A stretch of DNA of 64,000 nt, from positions 129,163-193,162 of the forward strand of contig NZ_SORN01000006.1 of assembly GCF_004366635.1 (NCBI RefSeq), given 5' to 3'. The translations under genes were made by a program, and so were the position numbers. The notes beneath the pieces were generated by a model. That model searched no databases and had not been told where the DNA came from. It worked only from the letters and a program-made list of their open reading frames with translations. This document shows, piece by piece, positions 7,670 through 16,026 of this stretch (position 1 is the first letter of the stretch; each line of letters opens with the position of its first letter). Source of the stretch: Roseinatronobacter bogoriensis DSM 18756. GTDB taxonomy: Bacteria > Pseudomonadota > Alphaproteobacteria > Rhodobacterales > Rhodobacteraceae.

Positions 7670-7709
7670 TCATCGGCAACACCTACGCAACAACACACCG
7701 AGAAAAAAA

Positions 7710-8003
7710 ATGACTCTTACACATGCTCAGACGCACGACATAGACGACAATCTGCGTCGCTCTTATCAGACCGATCAATCAGCGGCGCTGCCGGATAACC
7801 TTGCACGATTGCTGCGCCAACTGGATGGGGCAGAGCGACAAAGCGCTACAGATGTGGACGAAGCCACCCCAGAACCGATGACTGCGCATGGTCAAGCCAG
7901 CTTAGCCGATCGAGATCTGCCTCACTCACCCGCGAGGCTTGCGCGCAATCTGCTTCAAAGATTTGGATTTGTTCGGCCACAAAAGCCGGGTCATAAACAT
8001 TGA
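7710..8003 (+). CDS. NepR-like anti-sigma factor (general stress response)
   Basis: This 97-residue frame contains, at residues 11-43, a segment of the form I-D-D-N-L-R-R-x-Y followed by L-P-D-N-L-x-x-L-L-R-Q-L-D. It closely follows the core of NepR, the anti-sigma factor that binds EcfG and is released by phosphorylated PhyR. NepR proteins are usually about 60 residues. Here a C-terminal extension (about residues 50-97) runs into and overlaps the convergent phospholipase D gene by 158 bp. No ribosome site is obvious. Neither phyR nor ecfG is in the window, so this would be an orphan or second NepR copy. The family call rests on the motif alone. Confidence 0.55.
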   Translation: MTLTHAQTHDIDDNLRRSYQTDQSAALPDNLARLLRQLDGAERQSATDVDEATPEPMTAHGQASLADRDLPHSPARLARNLLQRFGFVRPQKPGHKH

Positions 8004-9138
8004 GATTGGCTTCGTCATTCAGGCGAAATGACCGCTCATCAAAATTGGCCGAACCGATAGAAACCCAAGCGTCATCGACGATCACCATCTTGGCATGCAG
8101 GAATGTCGGCGCATATTCGTGGATAGATACACCTGCCGCCAGTAATTGACGCCATGGCAGGCGCGAGACCCGGCGCACCAGCCATGAATCAGTATGTTTG
8201 CCAGCAATCAGCAAATCAACCTGAACCCCGCGTTCACGTGCTTGAAGCAGCTGCGCGATTGCAACCTTGTCCGGCACGAAATAGGGCGTTGAGATCCGGA
8301 TATGACGCTGCGCCGACGCCATGGCCGTCATGAACATCAGATGAATTTCATTCCGGCTGCCTGTATTGCTTTTGACCATCTGGATGTCCGAGGTGCCGAC
8401 AGGTTCGAGTGGCGGGTAAAATTCGCGTCCGCGCAAGACCTCTCCGCTGGCTTCAACCCAGTTATGGGCAAAGGCATTTTGCATCAGCGCCACAACTGGC
8501 CCGGTGACACGGTAATGTGTGTCGCGCCATTCGGAGGGGTTGCGTGCATTGCCCATCCAGACATCTGCCACGCCCACGCCACCGATGAATCCGGTCTTGC
8601 CGTCAATGACCAGCACCTTGCGATGAGTCCGGTTGTTCAGCCGCGACAATGTACGCGGGCGCATTGGGCGAAACATGCGCAATTCGACGCCGCCCTGATG
8701 CATCCGCTCGATCAGGTCGTCATCCATTGGCAACCCACCCACCCAGTCGATCAGAACCTTGACCGCAAGACCATCTTGCGCGCGCGCAATCAGAAGGTCA
8801 CAAAACCGGGTGCCAATCTCTCCGCTCCAGTAGATATAGGTTTCAAAGGTGATGGAGTGCTGCGCCTGTGCGATTGCCTGCAACATCGCCTCAAAAATTG
8901 CGTCACCATTGACCAGCGTCTGGATATGGTTGCCACGCAAAATGGGGCTTCCATACAGCCCCGCCATATCGCGCGCGAATTGCGGGCTGTCTGTGGGCGC
9001 GCCGGGCGGCACCGGTCGGCGCAACTCTCGCCGATAGGGCATCAGCGCGATCAGGAAGAACCAGAATAGAAAAACCCCGAGGATCGCGGCGACAGTCGCG
9101 CGCAGTTTTCGACGGAACCGGTGCGGCAGGCGCGGCAT
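7846..9138 (-). CDS. Phospholipase D-family protein (cardiolipin synthase-like)
   Basis: The 430-residue protein has one N-terminal transmembrane helix (about 13-33) and two complete PLD motifs, HRKVLVID in the first half and LHAKMVIVD in the second. These are the HxK(x)4D catalytic motifs of cardiolipin synthases and related phosphatidyltransferases. The start at 9138 (MPRLPHRF) is preferred to the longer frame opening at 9246, because an EcfG promoter lies at 9173-9197 and would be inside the longer frame. The likely role is membrane phospholipid remodelling under stress. The 3' end overlaps the NepR-like frame on the other strand. Confidence 0.85.
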   Translation of the reverse strand: MPRLPHRFRRKLRATVAAILGVFLFWFFLIALMPYRRELRRPVPPGAPTDSPQFARDMAGLYGSPILRGNHIQTLVNGDAIFEAMLQAIAQAQHSITFETYIYWSGEIGTRFCDLLIARAQDGLAVKVLIDWVGGLPMDDDLIERMHQGGVELRMFRPMRPRTLSRLNNRTHRKVLVIDGKTGFIGGVGVADVWMGNARNPSEWRDTHYRVTGPVVALMQNAFAHNWVEASGEVLRGREFYPPLEPVGTSDIQMVKSNTGSRNEIHLMFMTAMASAQRHIRISTPYFVPDKVAIAQLLQARERGVQVDLLIAGKHTDSWLVRRVSRLPWRQLLAAGVSIHEYAPTFLHAKMVIVDDAWVSIGSANFDERSFRLNDEANLNVYDPAFVAEQIQIFEADCAQASRVSEADLDRLSWLDHAQSSVLGWLRPHL

Positions 9139-10446
9139 GAAAGGCACTCGCTTTGGGAAACAACTGACTATAAACGCCCATCCGCCTGCGCGGTTCCCGC
9201 TACGGGGCATCATGGAACCGCAAGCGGAGCCGCGCGTTTCCCACACGTTGGCCCTGCCCTAAATCCGGATGAAATCTTGCCCCCTGTCCCGCCGAAACTC
9301 AGTCGATCCGACCCAGGCGGCACAATACAGCAACCTGCGGCCCCGACTACGGCCATAGTTGGCATTTTCATCATTCTGTTGCTTGCAGCCATCCAATATG
9401 CGCGCGAGTTTCTGTTGCCGGTCGTTGTCGCTCTACTGTTGTTCTTCGTATTTGTTCCCTTGCAAAGGCGCGCTTTGCGCATCGGGTTACCCGGCTCGCT
9501 TACCGCTGCGGCGCTGGTGCTGGGGTTGCTGGTCGGGATTGCATCCATCTTCTTCCTGCTCAGCGGGCCAGTGATGGAAGTGGCCAATAACCTTCCCGAA
9601 ATCGTGCGTGACCTTACCGCACGGATAGAAGCGGCGCGCGATGTATTTCTGGCCATCATCCAGAATTTCCGCGCTGGTGCTGAAAATGACATCCCCCAAC
9701 TGCGCCCCGCCTCTGCGATTGAAGAGGCGACCAATGGCGAAGAGGAAGAAGATGACCTGCTAATGAACACCCTGAGCGGTGCTCTTTTATACCTGACCGA
9801 GACACCAGCCATCGTCGCGCAGGTGATCTTTGCGCTTGTTCTGCTGTTCTTTCTGCTATCTTCCAGCGACCTGATTTACCTCAAGATCATCCAGAGTTTC
9901 GACGGCTTTGCCGGAAAGCGCGCGGCCCTGACCGCCTTGCGAGAGGTCGAGCGCAACCTTGGCGGCTATTTAGGGACGGTGGCGGTAATCAATGCGGGAC
10001 TCGGGGTCAGCATTGGCCTTGCGATGTGGGCACTGGGCATGCCTGTGCCCCTGCTTTTCGCCGTTCTCGCCTTCTTGCTGAATTTCATCCCCTATCTGGG
10101 GGCAGTGATGGGCATCATTCTGGCATCACTGGTGGCGTTGTTGTGGTTTGACACATTGTCCAGCATGCTGCTGGTCGCAGGCGTGTATCTGTTGCTGACA
10201 TCGATTGAGGGGCAGTTGATCACGCCCGCCTTTCTGGCGCGCAGGCTGCGCATGAATACAGCGCTTGTTTTCCTGTCTGTCGCATTCTGGGCGTGGATGT
10301 GGTCGTTTCTGGGGATGCTGATAGCCGTGCCCATTCTGGTTGCGTTGCGGGTGATAGCCGAGCAGATTCCGCAATGGCGCATCTTTGCAAATCTTTTGTC
10401 GGGTGATCCTGTGCGTGTCATCAAGGGGGCGCGCAAGGCGGATTGA
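9121..10446 (+). CDS. AI-2E family (PerM/TqsA-like) membrane transporter
   Basis: The product has the layout of the AI-2E transporter family (PF01594): paired hydrophobic helices near the N terminus, a soluble middle region (about 135-215, with an acidic EEEEDD stretch), then a block of five or six helices ending near residue 420. The family exports varied substrates. The start is unresolved. The frame opens at GTG 9121, which would overlap the divergent phospholipase D gene and its promoter, and there is no in-frame ATG before the first helix. TTG 9277 is an alternative. It would be divergent from the stress-controlled phospholipase D gene. Confidence 0.8.
   Translation: MRQARHERHSLWETTDYKRPSACAVPATGHHGTASGAARFPHVGPALNPDEILPPVPPKLSRSDPGGTIQQPAAPTTAIVGIFIILLLAAIQYAREFLLPVVVALLLFFVFVPLQRRALRIGLPGSLTAAALVLGLLVGIASIFFLLSGPVMEVANNLPEIVRDLTARIEAARDVFLAIIQNFRAGAENDIPQLRPASAIEEATNGEEEEDDLLMNTLSGALLYLTETPAIVAQVIFALVLLFFLLSSSDLIYLKIIQSFDGFAGKRAALTALREVERNLGGYLGTVAVINAGLGVSIGLAMWALGMPVPLLFAVLAFLLNFIPYLGAVMGIILASLVALLWFDTLSSMLLVAGVYLLLTSIEGQLITPAFLARRLRMNTALVFLSVAFWAWMWSFLGMLIAVPILVALRVIAEQIPQWRIFANLLSGDPVRVIKGARKAD
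9173..9197 (-). promoter_or_regulatory. EcfG-type general stress promoter
   Basis: On the minus strand GGAAC (9197-9193), 16 nt, CGTT (9176-9173): an exact match, 34 nt before the phospholipase D start at 9138. It fixes that start. Confidence 0.75.
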
Positions 10447-10515
10447 AAGGCACCAAGCGCGAGAAGTAGGCTAGCAAGTTCCTGGGAGCCACATTTTGAC
10501 GCTTTAACTTAGATG

Positions 10516-10842
10516 CTAGTTTTTGCGCCTTACACAAGATACCCTATGACTGCTTGGAGGGCATTGCGGACGGTCGATGTTAGCGCGAAGCCGCGCAGCG
10601 TCGGGCCGCGGTGCGGCGATCCACGGTCAAATCTGTAGCGCTTTATACTGGCCAAATCCGCGAAAGATCAGATATTTGCGCTTGGGGCAGCCAAATCGCC
10701 GTGCCGTGGGGGCGGCCCTTTGAGTCGCGGCGGCCTTCGGCCTTGATTCCGCGCAACTGACCGTCTGCAGAGCCCCGCATAACCGCCACTGGCAAACGCA
10801 TCGCATGGGCTCGGGAACCATTCATCAGGTGCAGAGCACTAG
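10516..10842 (+). repeat. MITE-like element, copy 2 (327 bp, CTAG ends)
   Basis: The element is bounded by CTAG at 10516-10519 and 10839-10842. The left arm (type A: CTAG, then ACACAAGATACCC and GACTGCTTGG) matches, inverted, the right end of the element at 25164-25495. The right arm (type B: GGTTCCCG and ATGCGGGG-type blocks when inverted) matches the left end of that element. The core, with its GC-rich inverted blocks and conserved loop, is shared with both other copies. It lies between the ends of two convergent genes, directly against the csbD terminator. Confidence 0.85.
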
Positions 10843-10844
10843 AT

Positions 10845-10873
10845 CAAAAAAAAGCGCTGCCATTGGCAGCGCC
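10845..10873 (-). terminator. Terminator of csbD
   Basis: On the minus strand AGCGCTGCC pairs with GGCAGCGCT and is followed by eight T residues; it lies 9 nt after the csbD stop. Confidence 0.9.
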
Positions 10874-10881
10874 CTTTATTG

Positions 10882-11079
10882 TTAACTTTTGGATGACCAG
10901 TCTTCGACCTGCTTTTCGGCCTCTTCCTTGGCAATCCCGTATTTCTCCTGGATTTTGCCGACAAGCTTGTCGCGCTTGCCTTCAGCCTGATCCAGATCAT
11001 CATCAGTCAGCTTGCCCCATTGGTCCTTGGCTGACCCTTTCATCTGCTTCCATTTACCTTCAATCTGGTCCCAGTTCAT
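10882..11079 (-). CDS. csbD: CsbD family stress protein
   Basis: The 65-residue hydrophilic protein begins MNWDQIEGKWKQMKG, the signature of the CsbD family, and continues with Lys/Glu/Asp-rich helices. CsbD-like proteins are small, abundant, general-stress proteins of unknown mechanism, controlled by SigB in Bacillus and by EcfG in many alphaproteobacteria. AAGGAGAG lies 5 nt before the ATG and an exact EcfG promoter is 35 nt upstream. A strong terminator follows, so it is a single-gene stress transcript. Confidence 0.92.
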   Translation of the reverse strand: MNWDQIEGKWKQMKGSAKDQWGKLTDDDLDQAEGKRDKLVGKIQEKYGIAKEEAEKQVEDWSSKS

Positions 11080-11113
11080 GCAACTCTCCTTTTCAAATCA
11101 AGTCTACTTCAAT

Positions 11114-11138
11114 AACGCCGTGCCGCGCGCCCGGTTCC
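11114..11138 (-). promoter_or_regulatory. EcfG-type general stress promoter
   Basis: On the minus strand GGAAC (11138-11134), 16 nt, CGTT (11117-11114), 35 nt before the csbD start. Confidence 0.8.
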
Positions 11139-11233
11139 GCTGTTTCTGAGCAGGCCAGAGTCATGTGCTGCACTCGAATTCGGATGCGCCATCTGATAGT
11201 CGGGTGCTACCAAGACTCAGACCAGAGGCAGAA

Positions 11234-12139
11234 ATGCACCCCACCGCCCCCTTGAACGCCCGAGAATTACCTTTGGCAATTCTGGCCATCTGCGCAGGTG
11301 TCGCATTTCTTGTGGCCAATGATGCCGTGGCCAAGGTGCTGACCGACAGATACCCCCCGATCCAGATCATCTTCCTGCGAAACCTGATCGCTGTGCCAAT
11401 CATAGCCGCGCTGATTTTTGGGCTGCTGGGTCCGCAAGCCTTGCGCAGCAATCACATCCGGCTCCATGCGCTGCGCGGTTTGCTGATGGTCATCGGGGCG
11501 TGGCTGTATTTTACCGGCCTGATCTACTTGCCACTGGCAGAGGCAACCGCGCTCGTCTTTTCTGCGCCGATTTTCATAACGGCGCTCTCGGTACCGCTTC
11601 TGGGCGAACGCGTGGGCTGGAAACGGTGGAGTGCTGTGCTGTTGGGGTTTGTCGGTGTGTTGGTAATCGTGCAGCCGGGCGGGGCGACATTTCAAATGGC
11701 CTCGATGCTGCCTGTCGGCACGGCGCTGTGCTATGCGATTTTCATGATGACCGCGCGCTGGATAGGACGGGGCGAAAGACTGTGGACCATGATGCTCTTC
11801 GCCATGCTGTTCCCCATGCTATACGCTGCACCGTTGGCGCTTGCATTCTGGCAACCGCTCCAACCCGCCGATCTGGGGCTGTTCTTGGCAATCGCCTGTT
11901 TTGGCAGCCTTGGGCTTACGCTTATCGGGCAGGCGTTCCGGCTGGCCCCTGCGGCAGTCGTGGCACCGTTTGACTATACCGCGCTGATCTGGGCAACTGG
12001 ACTGGGCTGGCTGATCTGGAGTGACATTCCGGGCGTGTCCACAATCGCAGGCGCGGCGATTATTGTGCTCAGCGGTGTCATCATCTTGCTGCGCGAACAC
12101 CGGCAAAGCGTGACACATATCCCGACACGCCCTAAATAG
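11234..12139 (+). CDS. EamA/DMT-family transporter
   Basis: The 301-residue protein has ten hydrophobic helices in two EamA repeats. It is typical of drug/metabolite-transporter permeases related to RhaT/YdcZ-type exporters of amino acids or metabolites. The N-terminal segment places FLVANDAVAKVLTDRYPP in the first repeat. The ATG at 11234 has AGAGG upstream and starts close to the first helix; the frame is open back to 11165 but that would overlap the csbD promoter. The substrate cannot be told from sequence. Confidence 0.8.
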   Translation: MHPTAPLNARELPLAILAICAGVAFLVANDAVAKVLTDRYPPIQIIFLRNLIAVPIIAALIFGLLGPQALRSNHIRLHALRGLLMVIGAWLYFTGLIYLPLAEATALVFSAPIFITALSVPLLGERVGWKRWSAVLLGFVGVLVIVQPGGATFQMASMLPVGTALCYAIFMMTARWIGRGERLWTMMLFAMLFPMLYAAPLALAFWQPLQPADLGLFLAIACFGSLGLTLIGQAFRLAPAAVVAPFDYTALIWATGLGWLIWSDIPGVSTIAGAAIIVLSGVIILLREHRQSVTHIPTRPK

Positions 12140-12312
12140 GCGCAGCTTTATTTTCCTGACCCCCTTGTATTATTGAGCGATGCACGTCATGTAGGTTGGG
12201 CAAAGCTTCTTCATTCGATCTTCTGTCTCCTTTCGGCTTCAGTTGCGACTCTGACGACACTGAGCCAAGTCACCGCAATTCAGCGGGTGGCAATATATAA
12301 GGAGATATCACG

Positions 12313-12519
12313 ATGGCTAAAGGCACCGTGAAATGGTTTAACGCAACTAAAGGCTTCGGCTTCATCGCGCCCGAGCATGGCTCGAAGGACGTTTTCGTCC
12401 ACGTATCCGCTCTGGAGCGCGCTGGCATTCGCCAGCTGGATGATGGTCAGGCCGTACAGTTTGATCTGGAAAGCGACCGCAATGGTCGTGAATCCGCGAC
12501 GAACCTCGTTCTGGCCTGA
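12313..12519 (+). CDS. cspA: Cold-shock protein, CspA family
   Basis: The 68-residue single cold-shock domain carries RNP1 (KGFGFI) and RNP2 (VFVHVSAL). It binds single-stranded nucleic acid and acts as an RNA chaperone. AAGGAGAT lies 8 nt before the ATG. The gene has a leader region with no competing frame (12140-12312), as is usual for csp mRNAs, and is followed at once by a strong terminator, so it is monocistronic. Confidence 0.93.
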   Translation: MAKGTVKWFNATKGFGFIAPEHGSKDVFVHVSALERAGIRQLDDGQAVQFDLESDRNGRESATNLVLA

Positions 12520-12549
12520 ACGTAAGTTCAGTTCCCAAGACGAAAATAG

Positions 12550-12581
12550 ACGGGGGTGGCGCAAGCCACCTCCGTTTTTTT
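12550..12581 (+). terminator. Terminator of cspA
   Basis: ACGG.GGTGGC pairs with GCCACC.CCGT around GCAA and is followed by seven T residues. Confidence 0.92.
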
Positions 12582-12635
12582 ATGCCTATGATCAAGGGGC
12601 CGGGCATCCCGCCTTATCTGCCTGCAATGCCGACA

Positions 12636-14870
12636 TCACTCTGCGGCCTGATCCTCGGACAAAGCACTCAGAATGTCATGCAACTCAGCGAGTTTATAGG
12701 GCTTGCTCAACACGGCACTGAATCCGGATCGCAAATAAGTCGCGACCTGATCCTGCATCACATTGGCCGTCGCGGCCACGGCGCGCGGCGCAGCGCCACC
12801 CGATTGCAAGGCGCGCGCCCGAATTGCACCCAATGCATCTATTCCATCCATGACGGGCATAGAAATATCGAATAATAGCACGTCGAACTTGCCAGGGTGC
12901 CATATATCACAGGCCTCTTGCCCGTTGGTCACGAATTCAGCTTCCACCCCAAGGCGTTTCAGCATCGCCGCAAGAATTGTGGCATTGGTTCGATTATCCT
13001 CTGCCACAAGCACCTTCAGCCCTTTGCGCAAAGATGTAACCGTGGCCGCGCGGCCAACGGCCCGTTCAGTTTCCAGATCGGCATATGGAAATGGAAGGCG
13101 CAACTCTACCTCGGTGCCAATTCCGGGCGTGCTGGAGATATGTAGATCACCATCCATCAATTCCACCAGTTTACGCACAATCGCCAGCCCCAGCCCCGAC
13201 CCTCCGAAACGGCGCGTCACCGAATTATCCGCCTGTTCGAATTCGTTGAAGACGCGCTGAATCTGGCTTTCGGTCATACCAAGCCCTGTATCACTGATGC
13301 GAAACAAAACTGTATGCGCATCGCAAGCTTCCGCGTCTATGCGAACCTCGCCGGTATCGGTGAACTTGACTGCATTCCCGATCAGGTTGCCAAGGATCTG
13401 GGCCAATTTCCCATCATCGCCAAAGCGCGGCTGATCCAACCCCGGACCAAGGGACAATTCCATCTTCAGCCCTTTTAGCCGTGCATTCGCGCCATGCAAG
13501 CGTTCCAGACGTTGTAACAGATCGGCAAGCACGAAAGGATGTTCAGAAAAGGTCAGTTTGCCCGCCTCGATCCGCGCAAGGTCCAGAATGTCATTGATCA
13601 CCGTCAACAAGGCATCACCCGAGGAGCGGATCGTTTCCAGCATCTGAACCTGATTTTCATCCAGTTTCGTTTGCGATAAGATTTCCGCCATACCAAGAAT
13701 GCCATTCATCGGCGTGCGAATTTCGTGACTCATATTGGCCAGAAAGGCAGATTTCGCCCTATTCGCCGCTTCGGCTTGTTCACGTGCAGCATATATCGCT
13801 GTTACATCCGTCCGCAGCCCAACACGCCCACCATCTGGCGTCGCTTTCTCGTAGTAGCGTATGTAGCGACCATCAACTGTCCGGTGTTCTGCCGGACCAT
13901 CGGCGCGCCTGAACTGCGCCAGCCTTTGTTCGATCCACTCTTCCTCTCGTCCTGCTGAATCTGCGACCAGACCTGAATGTGCCGCAAACCTGATCAATTC
14001 CTGAAAGGAAACGCCCGGACGCAAGATATCAGACAGCCCTGCAAAAATTTCATGATAACGACTATTCGCCGCCACCAGTCTTTCATCTGCATCGAAAATG
14101 ACGAACCCATCCTCCAGCGCCTCAATCGCTGACAGCAACTGCATCCGGGCCTTTTGAGTTTCCTTTTCAGAAACTTCCAACTGCCGATTACGCTGCATCA
14201 AAAGCAACTCTGCACGCATTCGGCGCAAGAGCTGGAAAGCAAGGGCCGTTGTCATCAGCGAGAAGGCAACAATCATCAGATAGGTTACAAGAGTGGCGTT
14301 GCGCTGCAAGCTTGCCAGCCCCTCGCGCTTTTCATCCGCGTCTGCATTGAAGAAATGCATGACATCAAGGGCGAATGCCCGGGTCGCATCGGATAGCTCG
14401 CTCAGTTCTTCTTCCATCCGGGGCAGTACGGCCAATAAGTCAGCATCCGGGCTATCAATCACGTCCAGATATGTTTCGAGAAATTCAGGCACCGGAAAAA
14501 CACTAGCGGTTTGCTGCTGCGCATGCCGGATAGCCTGTCCGACTGCGCCATTGGTCATGACCTGACTGCGACTGAAAAGTATGTCGTAACGCAGCCGGAG
14601 CGCGGCAAGATTGTCTTCAGACGGGGCGTTCTGCGCTGTCATCACGGCAATGCGCAGCCGCTGCACATCCACCTCAGCCTGGCTCGCAGACCAATAGGCG
14701 TTGTCAGCCCCTGTGGACCTGAGCTCGGCGAACCTTTCATCTATCTGATAGGCCAGCCAGATCAGAACAAACACGCTGCAAAGCAAGAAAACGCTTGTAA
14801 CGAACCACAGGCCGAGCGTTGTCAGTTTGCTCGGTTTCATCCTCTGCAGGCCTGCGACATGTTTATTCAT
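12636..14870 (-). CDS. Hybrid sensor histidine kinase (PAS, HisKA, HATPase, receiver)
   Basis: The product (744 residues from ATG 14870) has two transmembrane helices (about 17-40 and 191-214) around a helical periplasmic sensor region. A PAS domain (about 245-365) follows. The HisKA box SHEIRTPMNG has the phosphoryl His at about 382. Then come an HATPase with DTGLGM and GGSGLGL boxes, and a C-terminal receiver with acidic pair AED and phospho-acceptor Asp in LLFDISMPVMDG. The output presumably passes through a separate phosphotransfer protein, since no response regulator is adjacent. It is divergent from a small exported molybdopterin-binding-fold protein, a recurring pair that suggests periplasmic ligand or redox sensing. 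The exact start is uncertain (14882 and 14840 are alternatives). Confidence 0.88.
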   Translation of the reverse strand: MNKHVAGLQRMKPSKLTTLGLWFVTSVFLLCSVFVLIWLAYQIDERFAELRSTGADNAYWSASQAEVDVQRLRIAVMTAQNAPSEDNLAALRLRYDILFSRSQVMTNGAVGQAIRHAQQQTASVFPVPEFLETYLDVIDSPDADLLAVLPRMEEELSELSDATRAFALDVMHFFNADADEKREGLASLQRNATLVTYLMIVAFSLMTTALAFQLLRRMRAELLLMQRNRQLEVSEKETQKARMQLLSAIEALEDGFVIFDADERLVAANSRYHEIFAGLSDILRPGVSFQELIRFAAHSGLVADSAGREEEWIEQRLAQFRRADGPAEHRTVDGRYIRYYEKATPDGGRVGLRTDVTAIYAAREQAEAANRAKSAFLANMSHEIRTPMNGILGMAEILSQTKLDENQVQMLETIRSSGDALLTVINDILDLARIEAGKLTFSEHPFVLADLLQRLERLHGANARLKGLKMELSLGPGLDQPRFGDDGKLAQILGNLIGNAVKFTDTGEVRIDAEACDAHTVLFRISDTGLGMTESQIQRVFNEFEQADNSVTRRFGGSGLGLAIVRKLVELMDGDLHISSTPGIGTEVELRLPFPYADLETERAVGRAATVTSLRKGLKVLVAEDNRTNATILAAMLKRLGVEAEFVTNGQEACDIWHPGKFDVLLFDISMPVMDGIDALGAIRARALQSGGAAPRAVAATANVMQDQVATYLRSGFSAVLSKPYKLAELHDILSALSEDQAAE

Positions 14871-15399
14871 GTGATTTCTCATACATGACCGATGCAGCCA
14901 GATCAGGCCTGTCATTCGCTTGCGTCGCCATCAACACCTATCTATCTGCAACAGCGAAAGGTACTTTAGAAGAACAAAGAACATAAGAGCGAACAGGGAA
15001 AATCGTTTAAGAACATACTCACTCATAAACTTGACTGATAGAAACATATATTAAGCGCAACCGTCAACATGTTTGAATATACCATCAAACACAAGCTGCG
15101 ACAACATACCCAGCTTGATAGCCAAATATCATGAAAACAACAGGAATTGACAAAGAACTTAGTGGCGAAAAACCGCCGTTAACTTTTCTATACCAGAATC
15201 ATGGATGTCAAATTTGAAAAATATTCGTAAATTGACAGAAACAGAAAGCTTTAACCTTTATACGCTCATTGGTGTTGAGATAACGTGAAAGATATAAAGT
15301 TGTCTGAGGCACCGAATTATTAACATGTGACGTGTAGATATGGGACACTATAATCTATGGCGATGTTTTCGTCAGGATGAATCAAAGGAATGCAGCGAC
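14871..15399. other. AT-rich divergent intergenic region
   Basis: About 530 bp with no credible gene. The stretch 14935-15330 is clearly more AT-rich than its surroundings and must hold the promoters of the histidine kinase and of the exported protein. I saw no convincing operator or RNA element in it. Confidence 0.5.
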
Positions 15400-15903
15400 A
15401 TGCGAGGGCCGTGGATAGCGAAAAATCACATGCCGCTGAGGCTTCAGTCTATTTGCCTGTTTTTTTTGGCAATGCTCTTCTTGCCTGCGGCTTCCGATTT
15501 TCGAAAGCTGACCGTGACGGGACCATCCAGTTCTGCTTTCATGACATACGACCTGTCAGAATTGAAGTCGATGCAAGTGGTCATCGTGAACACGACAACC
15601 CCTTGGACCGATGGTCTGCAAGAATTTCGCGGTGTACCGCTTGCGGCATTATTGCCCGACATGGATGGCGCATTTGAACTGCGCCTGACGGCTGTGAATG
15701 ATTATGTCGTGACAATGCCATCCGATCTGATGACTGAAAGCATTCCGATCGTCGCCTATGAACGAAATGGCGCATTGATGTCCGTTCGGGACAAAGGCCC
15801 TTTCTGGCTGATCTTTCCATTCGATGACAATGACAGCTTCACGACCGATGCGATGCTGTCGCGCAGTATCTGGCAGCTTTTCAGAATAGACATCCTGCAA
15901 TAA
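15400..15903 (+). CDS. Small exported molybdopterin-binding-fold protein
   Basis: The 167-residue product has a signal peptide (hydrophobic core about 15-28, LFLPAAS) and then a single compact domain. Segments such as FRGVPLAALLPD and GPFWLIFPFDD are typical of the oxidoreductase molybdopterin-binding fold (PF00174). It lacks the conserved Cys of sulfite-oxidase-type enzymes and the dimerisation domain, so it is unlikely to be catalytic. AAGGA 9-14 nt upstream supports the ATG at 15400. It is divergent from a hybrid histidine kinase and may be its periplasmic ligand-binding partner; that is an inference from the pairing. Confidence 0.7.
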   Translation: MRGPWIAKNHMPLRLQSICLFFLAMLFLPAASDFRKLTVTGPSSSAFMTYDLSELKSMQVVIVNTTTPWTDGLQEFRGVPLAALLPDMDGAFELRLTAVNDYVVTMPSDLMTESIPIVAYERNGALMSVRDKGPFWLIFPFDDNDSFTTDAMLSRSIWQLFRIDILQ

Positions 15904-16026
15904 CACAAAACGTCATGCGCGCTGTGTGACACTGCCGTTGCATAGGCGCATCACATTTGGTCGTTTCACGCACAAGCAATATGACTTCCACGACAAGACA
16001 ACAGACGGATAGCCCCCCCCTGTTCT

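Noticed and set aside
9139..9246. N-terminal extension of the phospholipase D protein to 9246
   Set aside because: An exact EcfG promoter lies inside it (9173-9197), and the segment has no homology-like features.
10627..10825. Conserved Arg/Ala-rich reading frames on the minus strand inside the repeat copies (also at 25254-25445)
   Set aside because: The frames look alike only because the repeat DNA is alike. Length and ends differ between copies and there is no ribosome site, so they are not taken as genes.
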